Positions 6,070 through 11,955 of a stretch of 15,053 bases of DNA are shown piece after piece. Under the pieces are notes generated by a model. That model made no database searches. It was not told where the DNA came from and saw nothing but the letters and a program-made list of their open reading frames with translations. This DNA is from Clostridia bacterium. GTDB lineage: Bacteria; Bacillota; Clostridia; Clostridiales; Clostridiaceae. Each line of letters starts with the position of its first letter. The first letter of the stretch is position 1. The stretch is from contig RZYZ01000026.1 in assembly GCA_009930125.1 (NCBI GenBank), forward strand, positions 1 through 15,053. Direction: 5' to 3'. The position numbers and the translations under genes were made by a program.

Positions 6070-7464
6070 ATGAAGAGTATCAGAAAAAAGATGATTGCGG
6101 CAGTCCTTGCAACATCCTTACTTTACGGTGCAGGGATACCTGTCACAGCAACTCCACTAACGGAACAGCAGCAGATGGAACTGGATACGGTGAAAAGCGA
6201 ATATGAATCAATCCTGAGAAAACTCGCTGAAATCGAATCAGAAATCGCCGGTATTGCAGATGAAATCACAGATATTTCAATCAAGATCGAGGATAACAAT
6301 GAGAACATTGAACGCCTGGATGGAGAAATCAAGGTCAAAAATGCTGAAATCAATGAAACTCAGGTGAAACTCACCGAGAAGGAAACCGAGTACGGCGAAA
6401 GACTGAGAGCCATGTACAAACAGGGAAACACCAGCATCATAGATACTATCCTCAATTCAGAAAGTATCGCAGACTTCATTTCCCGTGCGGATGCAATCGT
6501 CAAACTGGCGAAGATCGACCGAGAACTGCTGGATGAAATTCAGGAAATCAAAGATCTCCTTGATCGGCAGAAAGCAGAACTGAGTGCATCAAGAGATGCA
6601 GTCGCTGCCTTGAAGGAAGAGAATCTGAAGAGTCTGGAAGAAGAAAAGGTCAAGAAAGCCGAAGCGGAAGTGCTTCTTGAGGAATTCGAGGAAGAAGAGA
6701 AGAAAATTCTAGGCAATCTGGCCATGGCTGAAATGTATTTCATCGGAGACAATGATGACATCATCAATGATTCCAACAGTAGTGATGCAGCTATACAAGG
6801 AGCCATTGCAAGTCTGAGAGCAGTACGTGAAAACATCGTTACAGACAGTACCGATGCAAAAGTGGTGGATCTCATTGAAAAAGGAAAGTCCATACTGAGA
6901 CAAAGAGAAGCAGCAAGAGAAGCGGCAAGGATAGCGGCTGAGAGAGCAGAGGCTGAGAGAATCGCAGCAGCACAGAGAGCAGAAGAGGAACGTGCAGCCC
7001 AGGAATCACAGAACAGCGCAGGTTCATCAGGATCAAATGAAACGACATCAACACCAGCTCCAGCACCTGCACCAAAACCGACACCAGCACCAGCTCCATC
7101 CGTAAGCAGTGCTTCTGGACAAGCGGTTCTGGATTATGCGTACAGATTCTTAGGAACTCCTTATGTCTGGGGTGGAACCACACCTTCAGGATTTGACTGT
7201 TCCGGATTCACCCAGTATGTCTACAGGCATTTCGGCGTGAACCTTCCAAGAGTATCCCGTGCACAGGGATCCTACGGTACCAAGATATCCTATTCAAACC
7301 TGCAGGCAGGGGATCTGGTATTCTTCGGCTCAGGTGGGATATCCCATGTAGGAATCTACATCGGTGGCGGAAATATGATTCATTCCCCAAGACCAGGTAA
7401 AACTGTGGAGATTTCTTCCATGAGATACCATAATTTCATTACAGCAAGAAGAGTGCTGAACTAA
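6070..7464 (+). CDS. cwlO: Secreted coiled-coil NlpC/P60 peptidoglycan hydrolase (CwlO-like)
   Basis: This 464-residue exported cell-wall hydrolase has the same architecture and nearly the same length as Bacillus CwlO, a D,L-endopeptidase that cuts peptide stems during growth. Layout: signal peptide (KSIRKK, hydrophobic core, likely cut near VTA-TP, about residue 27); a long coiled coil about 30-245; an Ala/Arg/Glu-rich helix about 275-312; a Ser/Thr linker and a Pro-Ala run about 328-343; then the NlpC/P60 domain about 348-464. Catalytic residues are visible: Cys377 in GFDCSGF, His426 in ISHVGIY and His438 in MIHSPRP. The start is ATG 6070, with GGAGGT at 6060-6065; an in-frame TTG at 6049 is upstream of that site and rejected. 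CwlO-type coiled coils are known targets of FtsEX, but ftsEX is not in this window. A WalR-type repeat lies just upstream and a strong terminator follows. Confidence 0.92.
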   Translation: MKSIRKKMIAAVLATSLLYGAGIPVTATPLTEQQQMELDTVKSEYESILRKLAEIESEIAGIADEITDISIKIEDNNENIERLDGEIKVKNAEINETQVKLTEKETEYGERLRAMYKQGNTSIIDTILNSESIADFISRADAIVKLAKIDRELLDEIQEIKDLLDRQKAELSASRDAVAALKEENLKSLEEEKVKKAEAEVLLEEFEEEEKKILGNLAMAEMYFIGDNDDIINDSNSSDAAIQGAIASLRAVRENIVTDSTDAKVVDLIEKGKSILRQREAAREAARIAAERAEAERIAAAQRAEEERAAQESQNSAGSSGSNETTSTPAPAPAPKPTPAPAPSVSSASGQAVLDYAYRFLGTPYVWGGTTPSGFDCSGFTQYVYRHFGVNLPRVSRAQGSYGTKISYSNLQAGDLVFFGSGGISHVGIYIGGGNMIHSPRPGKTVEISSMRYHNFITARRVLN

Positions 7465-7487
7465 GCACTTCACAGAGATCATTTGCA

Positions 7488-7521
7488 GATCCGAACCTGA
7501 GCTTTCAGGTTCGGATCTTTT
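7488..7521 (+). terminator. Strong terminator of the cwlO-like gene
   Basis: A perfect 13-bp stem (7488-7500 with 7505-7517) closes a GCTT loop and is followed by TTTT (7518-7521). It lies 23 bases after the stop codon. A smaller 6-bp hairpin (7452-7469) overlaps the stop codon itself. Confidence 0.92.
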
Positions 7522-7546
7522 CAATTCAGCTGAAAATTAACGCTAT

Positions 7547-7582
7547 ATTAATCTGTTTCTGGTATCTTTAAAACAGATTAAT
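7547..7582. repeat. Perfect 12-bp inverted repeat upstream of the GTPase gene
   Basis: ATTAATCTGTTT (7547-7558) and AAACAGATTAAT (7571-7582) are perfect reverse complements separated by 12 nt. The element ends 34 bases before the GTPase start. No T run follows, so it is not a terminator. It overlaps the likely promoter zone (TATATT at 7544-7549 is a -10 candidate), so an operator or a leader hairpin is the likely role. A 10-bp palindrome TTCAGCTGAA lies just upstream at 7525-7534. Confidence 0.7.
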
Positions 7583-7616
7583 TGGCGATCTTAGGATCTC
7601 CGAGGAGGAAAAGTCA

Positions 7617-8744
7617 TTGGATGTAATAAATGTTGTTAAGGATATCGTGCAGCTGACTGAAGAAGAAGTCAGAAAAATGAGCCCCATCAATATCATGCTG
7701 GTGGGGAAGACCGGCGTAGGGAAGAGCACGCTCATCAATCATATATTCAGGGAAAATCTCGCAGCAACGGGAATCGGAAAACCTGTGACGAAGCATCTGG
7801 AAAAAATCACAAAAGAAGGTGTGCCGATCACGCTCTATGACACAAAAGGACTTGAACTCAATCCTTCTGTTCAGACTCAGGTAAGAAAAGAGGTCTTTGA
7901 TGAAATCAGAAGACTGAATCAGTTTGGGGAGGAGAAGGACAAGATCCATGTGGTGTGGTACTGTCTCAACACCGGCAGCAGCAGACTTGAATCCTTTGAA
8001 GAAGGATTCATCAGAGAGCTGTCCGAGATATTGCCTGTGGTTGTTGTACTCACGCAGAGTCTTCAGGAGGACAACGTGAGGGAGCTGTCCGAATATATCG
8101 ATTCCTTAAGACTGAATATCAAAGGAATGGTTTCTGTCATCGCCAAACCCTATGCGATCAGCGGACACCATATCCCTGCCTTCGGACTGGAAGAACTGGT
8201 GAGCGTGACCTTCTCGCTGCTTCCCGAGAGTGCAGAACAGGCTTTTATCAATGCCCAGAAAGTGGATGTGATGAAAAAGGCGGAATACGCTAAAAAATGG
8301 GCCAAGGGATTCATCACGGAAACTTTCATGGTGGGCTTTACACCAGTCCCATTTGCGGATGCTCCGATTCTGGCTTCCAGCCAGATTGCCATGATCGCGA
8401 AAATCACAAGCATATTCGGCGTCTCCATGAACAAGGGCATGATTACGTCCATCGTATCCTCAGCTGCTGGGGTATCCGGCGCTGTCTTCACAGGGAGAAC
8501 ACTGGTTTCGAATCTTCTGAAATTGGTGCCCGGAGCAGGTACCCTGGTGGGCGGAATCATTTCCGGGAGCACAGCAGCGCTCATCACCACAGCACTCGCC
8601 TATGCCTACATCAATGTGATGATCAAAGTGGCCACTTCGGAATATCAGAACAAGCAGCTGGAAAACAGTGAGGTAATGGAAATGATGAAAAAGGAACTGC
8701 GTCATCAGATGGATGTGGTGAAAAAGGAAAAGAAGGACCAGTAG
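7617..8744 (+). CDS. Membrane-associated GTPase with DUF697 (YcjF-like) C-terminal domain
   Basis: This 375-residue protein has an N-terminal Era/Der-like GTPase domain and a C-terminal hydrophobic domain of the DUF697 type; the cellular role of such proteins is unknown. Visible motifs: G1 GKTGVGKST (residues 30-38), candidate switch-I Thr near 58, G3 DTKG (75-78). At the G4 position, VVVVLTQSLQED has TQS where NKxD or TKxD is expected, so guanine specificity may be read differently. The region about 230-340 is rich in Gly, Ala, Ile and Val with two or three helices able to enter the membrane (for example 275-291, 304-340), followed by a charged helical tail (345-375). The start is TTG 7617, set by AGGAGG (7603-7608) with an 8-nt spacer; the nearby ATG at 7621 is out of frame and followed at once by a stop. 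It is flanked by a 12-bp inverted repeat and a terminator. Confidence 0.87.
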   Translation: MDVINVVKDIVQLTEEEVRKMSPINIMLVGKTGVGKSTLINHIFRENLAATGIGKPVTKHLEKITKEGVPITLYDTKGLELNPSVQTQVRKEVFDEIRRLNQFGEEKDKIHVVWYCLNTGSSRLESFEEGFIRELSEILPVVVVLTQSLQEDNVRELSEYIDSLRLNIKGMVSVIAKPYAISGHHIPAFGLEELVSVTFSLLPESAEQAFINAQKVDVMKKAEYAKKWAKGFITETFMVGFTPVPFADAPILASSQIAMIAKITSIFGVSMNKGMITSIVSSAAGVSGAVFTGRTLVSNLLKLVPGAGTLVGGIISGSTAALITTALAYAYINVMIKVATSEYQNKQLENSEVMEMMKKELRHQMDVVKKEKKDQ

Positions 8745-8775
8745 ATTCAGGTTCCAGTGAATCATTGCATCTTGG

Positions 8776-8809
8776 TCTGAAAATAAAACTGGTATTTTCA
8801 GATGTTTTT
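8776..8809 (+). terminator. Terminator of the GTPase gene
   Basis: A perfect 10-bp AT-rich stem (8776-8785 with 8793-8802), a 7-nt loop, then TGTTTTT (8803-8809). It lies 31 bases after the GTPase stop codon and separates that gene from the small gene downstream. Confidence 0.8.
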
Positions 8810-8861
8810 CTATATACTGATAAAGTTATGGAAATCAATGGAAGAAAGATCGAGGTATGAA

Positions 8862-9023
8862 ATGGCATTAACACCAGAAAATATACGTAAAATGAAAGAG
8901 CTCATTGAAGCGAAGAAAAACAGTGGAAATAAAAACACGACCAAGCAGAGACCTGAAAAAGTTCAGGGCGAAGCAAGAAGAAGCATCAAAAACAAAAAGA
9001 CAGGCGGAGTTTTCGACAAATAA
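8862..9023 (+). CDS. Small basic protein of unknown function (53 aa)
   Basis: This 53-residue, strongly basic protein has an amphipathic helix-like start (ALTPENIRKMKELIEAKK), a polar middle and a C-terminus RRSIKNKKTGGVFDK. It has no signal peptide, membrane segment or cysteine. It is judged real because a GAGGT ribosome binding site (8852-8856) is 5 nt from the ATG, and because the gene sits neatly between the GTPase terminator and a strong terminator of its own. A TATACT element at 8813-8818 is a possible -10 but I find no good -35. The Lys/Arg-rich nature would suit nucleic-acid or ribosome binding, which is only a guess. I do not recognise the family. Confidence 0.7.
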   Translation: MALTPENIRKMKELIEAKKNSGNKNTTKQRPEKVQGEARRSIKNKKTGGVFDK

Positions 9024-9026
9024 AAG

Positions 9027-9077
9027 AAATCCCCAGACGAATGCAGCGAAAGAGGCTGCGGAAGGTCTGGGGATTTT
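9027..9077. terminator. Long bidirectional terminator with nested hairpin
   Basis: A 12-bp perfect outer stem (9027-9038 with 9065-9076) encloses a second 5-bp stem GCAGC/GCTGC (9043-9047 and 9055-9059). T-rich ends occur on both strands. It begins 3 bases after the small gene's stop and ends 12 bases before the deaminase stop on the other strand, so it serves both convergent genes. Confidence 0.85.
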
Positions 9078-9088
9078 CCTGTTTCCGG

Positions 9089-9592
9089 TCAGAGAATCAG
9101 CTGATTGTCTTTATCTTCTATGGCCAGCTTCACCGTATCGATATGATTCATGTTCAATAATTCCAGCGCATAGTCATCCACTCTGTAATCATCCATATAA
9201 TAGACCTTCGTGATGCCAGACTGAATGAGTGCCTTGGTGCAGTTGAGGCAAGGAAAATGCGTCACATAGATTTTGGAATTCTTCAGAGAGATTCCTTCTC
9301 TGGCACAGTAGGCGATGCAGTTGATCTCGGCATGTAGGGTTGCAATGCAGTGTCCATCTCTCATCACATGGCCCATATCGTCGCACTGAGGCGTTTTACT
9401 GCCTACACTGCCGTTATAGCCTGTGGCGATGATCCGGTTGTCCTGGTTGACGATAACGGCTCCCACATAGGCTCGGTCACAGGATGAACGCTCCGCAAGC
9501 ACTCTTGCGATACTCATGAAGTATTCATTCCAGGGCTGGCGGATTCTTTTCGGTTTATTGCTTTTCACAATCTCATAACTCTTTTCACTCAT
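9089..9592 (-). CDS. dCMP deaminase family protein (ComEB-like)
   Basis: This is a 167-residue zinc-dependent deaminase of the deoxycytidylate/cytidine deaminase superfamily. The zinc and catalytic motif is intact: LHAEIN with His87 and proton-shuttle Glu89, and PCLNC with Cys115 and Cys118. The upstream stretch GAVIVNQDNRIIATGYNGS (45-63) is typical of dCMP deaminases, which make dUMP for thymidylate synthesis; in Firmicutes the comparable protein is often named ComEB, although no competence genes are adjacent here. Two starts are possible. The ATG at 9598 overlaps the upstream stop as ATGA but directly abuts the ribosome binding site; the ATG at 9592 is 6 nt from GAGGTGA (9605-9599) and is preferred. 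It is the second gene of a leftward pair after an ElaA-like acetyltransferase and ends at a shared bidirectional terminator. Confidence 0.88.
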   Translation of the reverse strand: MSEKSYEIVKSNKPKRIRQPWNEYFMSIARVLAERSSCDRAYVGAVIVNQDNRIIATGYNGSVGSKTPQCDDMGHVMRDGHCIATLHAEINCIAYCAREGISLKNSKIYVTHFPCLNCTKALIQSGITKVYYMDDYRVDDYALELLNMNHIDTVKLAIEDKDNQLIL

Positions 9593-9594
9593 GT

Positions 9595-10044
9595 TCATTC
9601 ACCTCTTCTATATTCCATTTCCACATGGGGAATATCATCTTCCAGATAAGATTCTCTGCTGGTTCTCCTGAAGCCATGTCTTGCATAGAATTCCTGTGCA
9701 TAACTCTGAGAAGAAAGCATGATGTGTGTTTCTCCCAGTTCTTCGGCACATCTTATAGACTCCTTCATGAGGATATCTCCATAGCCTTTCCCTCTATATT
9801 TCGGACTGGTGATGACACGTCCGATGGAAGCGGCAGGGTATTTGATGCCACTTCTGAATACTCTTGCATAGGCAGCAATATCGTCGCCCTCTAATATCTG
9901 AACATGGTAAGCTTTGTCATCATTTCCATCCAGATCCTGATAGAGACAGGTCTGTTCCAGAATGAACACTTCCACACGAAGCTGAATAATATCATAGAGC
10001 TCCTTCACGCTCAGCGCATCAAATGGTTTCACAACAACTTTCAT
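9595..10044 (-). CDS. ElaA-type GNAT acetyltransferase
   Basis: This 149-residue GNAT protein belongs to the ElaA group. The N-terminal block ELYDIIQLRVEVFILEQTCLYQDLDG (residues 15-40) is the hallmark of that group. The acetyl-CoA site is ASIGRVITSPKYRGKGYG (72-89) with the RGKGYG pyrophosphate loop, and the FYARHGF segment (119-125) is the usual C-terminal element. Substrates of ElaA proteins are not established. ATG 10044 has a GGAGGT ribosome binding site 5 nt upstream. Its last codons carry the ribosome binding site of the deaminase gene, and the reading frames touch, so the two are translationally linked. A modest promoter is seen about 30-65 bases upstream. Confidence 0.88.
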   Translation of the reverse strand: MKVVVKPFDALSVKELYDIIQLRVEVFILEQTCLYQDLDGNDDKAYHVQILEGDDIAAYARVFRSGIKYPAASIGRVITSPKYRGKGYGDILMKESIRCAEELGETHIMLSSQSYAQEFYARHGFRRTSRESYLEDDIPHVEMEYRRGE

Positions 10045-10081
10045 ACAGTACCTCCGTAATCCGATTCTGTCATCTTTTTTA

Positions 10082-10110
10082 TTAATATATCATGTTTCAT
10101 CAGGATTCAA
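10082..10110 (-). promoter_or_regulatory. Probable promoter of the ElaA/deaminase pair
   Basis: On the minus strand TTGAAT (10110-10105), 17 nt, TATTAA (10087-10082). Each hexamer has four of six consensus bases, so it is moderate. The predicted start is near 10075. Confidence 0.45.
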
Positions 10111-10137
10111 AATGAAAATGTGAAAAAAGTCAGAGTA

Positions 10138-10146
10138 TGGTAAAAT
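10138..10146 (+). promoter_or_regulatory. Extended -10 promoter of the PPK2 gene
   Basis: TGGTAAAAT is an extended -10 element (TGn plus TAAAAT) with no good -35. The predicted start near 10153 gives a leader of about 20 nt carrying the GGAGG site. A TATAAT at 10152-10157 is too close to the ribosome binding site to be the functional -10. Confidence 0.4.
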
Positions 10147-10173
10147 GAAAGTATAATTATGAGGAGGTGCAGT

Positions 10174-11628
10174 ATGGAAGAGAACCTGAAGAAAAAGTAT
10201 GAAAAAGAGAAAGACAAACTCTCCACGAGACTGGGCTATCTGCAGAGAGTGCTGAAAGACTATAAAGTTCCTGTGATGATTGTTTTCGAGGGTGTACATG
10301 CCGCGGGGAAAGGAAGACTGTCCAACGAACTGCTCATAGCGCTGGATCCTCGATACACGAAATTCTACGCAACACACTCGCCTACGGAAAGTGAACTGAG
10401 AAGGCCCTTTCTCTGGCAGTACTTCAAGAATACACCCAGCAGTACCGCAGTGACGATTTTCTACAGAAGCTGGTACTCCCTGTATATCGCCATGAAGAAC
10501 GGAACAGTGAAGAATGAGCGCTATAACGGAAACAAGATTCTTCTGGAGGAAATCAGAAAGTTTGAAAAAACCATGGTGGATAATGGAACAGAACTGCTTA
10601 AGTTCTATATCGAGATCGACAAGGATCTTCAGAAAGAGCACATCATGAGAATGTATGACAATCCACGGACCATGTGGAAGGCTCAGGAATATGATCGTGA
10701 CAACGATGAAGAGTACAAAAAGGAAATGGAAGAGATTCTGGAAGAAGATGAAAAATCCTGGATCAGAGTGGAGTATGAAAACAGGTATAAATCCGTCATC
10801 GAAGTGCTGGAAATCGTGGTGGATAAACTGGAAAAGCGCGTGAAGGAAGAAAAGAAGAAAGCCGAAGCGGACAAGCCGGATAACGACGGTTTCTTCAACG
10901 GCAAATTCCCGAACATCCTGGAGAAGTATGAGGGGAAAGAGGATATAGACAAGGACGAATACAAAGACCGCCTCATAAGGCTTCAGAAGGAAATGCGAGA
11001 TGTGCAGTATACCCTTTACGAAAAGAAGATTCCGTTGATTCTCGTCTATGAAGGATGGGATGCTGCAGGAAAGGGTGGAAATATCAAGAGAGTCGTGCAG
11101 CAGCTGGATCCCACAGGATACGAAATCAATACTACAGCTGCGCCATCTGACGTTGAAATCAAGCATCATTATCTCTGGCGGTTCTGGAACACTGTGCCCA
11201 AAACAGGACACATCAGCATCTATGATCGCTCCTGGTATGGAAGGGTGATGGTGGAAAGGGTGGAAGGCTTTGCCTTCAATGAGGATGTGAAGAGAGCCTA
11301 TGATGAAATCAATGATTTCGAGAAATCCCTTGTGAATTTCGGTGCCATTGTCATCAAGTTCTTCATCCATATATCAAAGGAAGAGCAGCTGGAACGATTT
11401 GAAGCCAGACAGGAAGATGAGGACAAGGTCTGGAAAATCACAGAAGAAGACTGGCGAAATCGTGAGAAGTGGGATCTCTATCAGGAAGCCATCAACGATA
11501 TGCTGGATAAGACTTCCACGGAAAATGCGCCCTGGTATGTCATCAACGGCAACAGTAAAAAGTTTGCCCGGATCAAGGCCATGGAAACCATTCTGGATAC
11601 CTGCTACAAGGCATTCCTTGATAAGTAG
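10174..11628 (+). CDS. pap: Two-domain PPK2: polyphosphate:AMP phosphotransferase
   Basis: This 484-residue cytoplasmic protein has two tandem PPK2 domains (about 10-225 and 255-484) joined by a charged linker, the class II arrangement that phosphorylates AMP to ADP using polyphosphate. The C-terminal domain has the complete signature: Walker A EGWDAAGKGG (293-302, Asp296), LDPTGYEI (311-318), lid YDRSWYGR (350-357) and the WKITEEDWRNREKW block. The N-terminal domain is altered: its Walker A reads EGVHAAGKGR (39-48) with His in place of the Asp, and its lid reads FYRSWYS, lacking the Asp-Arg. It therefore probably has a structural role, with catalysis in the C-terminal half. ATG 10174 follows GGAGG (10163-10167) by 6 nt; an ATG at 10159 would place the ribosome binding site inside the gene and is rejected. 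A Ppx gene lies 1.8 kb downstream on the other strand. Confidence 0.93.
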   Translation: MEENLKKKYEKEKDKLSTRLGYLQRVLKDYKVPVMIVFEGVHAAGKGRLSNELLIALDPRYTKFYATHSPTESELRRPFLWQYFKNTPSSTAVTIFYRSWYSLYIAMKNGTVKNERYNGNKILLEEIRKFEKTMVDNGTELLKFYIEIDKDLQKEHIMRMYDNPRTMWKAQEYDRDNDEEYKKEMEEILEEDEKSWIRVEYENRYKSVIEVLEIVVDKLEKRVKEEKKKAEADKPDNDGFFNGKFPNILEKYEGKEDIDKDEYKDRLIRLQKEMRDVQYTLYEKKIPLILVYEGWDAAGKGGNIKRVVQQLDPTGYEINTTAAPSDVEIKHHYLWRFWNTVPKTGHISIYDRSWYGRVMVERVEGFAFNEDVKRAYDEINDFEKSLVNFGAIVIKFFIHISKEEQLERFEARQEDEDKVWKITEEDWRNREKWDLYQEAINDMLDKTSTENAPWYVINGNSKKFARIKAMETILDTCYKAFLDK

Positions 11629-11633
11629 TTAAC

Positions 11634-11662
11634 AAACAATCCGTTAATAGAAAGGATTGTTT
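11634..11662 (+). other. 9-bp hairpin after the PPK2 gene
   Basis: AAACAATCC (11634-11642) and GGATTGTTT (11654-11662) form a perfect 9-bp stem with an 11-nt loop, 5 bases after the stop codon. No T run follows, so it is not a terminator by itself; it may protect the mRNA 3' end. Confidence 0.5.
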
Positions 11663-11697
11663 CTCATCAAAAAGATAAAAAAACGAAGTTATTCTAT

Positions 11698-11736
11698 AAA
11701 AAAGACATTTGGAAACCTTTTCAGATGTCTTTTTTT
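11698..11736 (+). terminator. Terminator of the PPK2 gene
   Basis: A 14-bp stem with one U-G wobble (11698-11711 with 11722-11735) and a 10-nt loop, merging into seven T (11730-11736). The matching A run on the left arm allows it to work in both directions. Confidence 0.88.
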
Positions 11737-11829
11737 CATAATGATTTCTCAGATTCACTAATAAATCCGTATGACATTTTAAGAATATTTATGAATATGA
11801 GAAATGTAATTGTGAATTTATGATTTCAG
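11737..11829. other. AT-rich gap before the symporter promoter
   Basis: This is part of the 327-base gap between the PPK2 gene and the symporter gene. Apart from the listed hairpin, terminator and promoter I see no gene or structured element here. Confidence 0.5.
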
Positions 11830-11859
11830 TTGATATTGATTTCATAATACGATTATAAT
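11830..11859 (+). promoter_or_regulatory. Promoter of the symporter gene
   Basis: TTGATA (11830-11835), 18 nt, perfect TATAAT (11854-11859). The predicted start near 11866 gives a leader of about 90 nt that carries two GGTTGTC copies (11878-11884, 11897-11903) and an 8-bp hairpin (11902-11909 with 11930-11937), ending just before an A run and the GGGGGA ribosome binding site. Confidence 0.75.
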
Positions 11860-11955
11860 AAAACATGTAATTTTCAGGGTTGTCAGAAACTTGCCAGGTT
11901 GTCTTCAGATAATCTAAGAGTTAACGATCTCTGAAGAAAAAAAGGGGGATTAATT

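Noticed and set aside
6872..7183. A Leu/Val-rich minus-strand frame with repeats
   Set aside because: It is a shadow of the Ala/Arg/Glu-rich and Pro-Ala linker parts of the hydrolase. The nucleotide repetition comes from the coded Pro-Ala linker.
7452..7469. 6-bp hairpin overlapping the hydrolase stop codon
   Set aside because: It has no T run, and a far stronger terminator follows at 7488-7521, so it is not listed as a terminator.
8150..8590. Minus-strand frame opposite the GTPase gene
   Set aside because: It is antisense to the hydrophobic domain, with no ribosome binding site and no recognised motifs.
10090..11370. A 426-codon minus-strand open frame opposite the PPK2 gene
   Set aside because: It is the antisense of a gene with intact PPK2 motifs. 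The translation is Phe/His/Leu-rich without domains, as expected from Glu/Lys-rich coding on the other strand.
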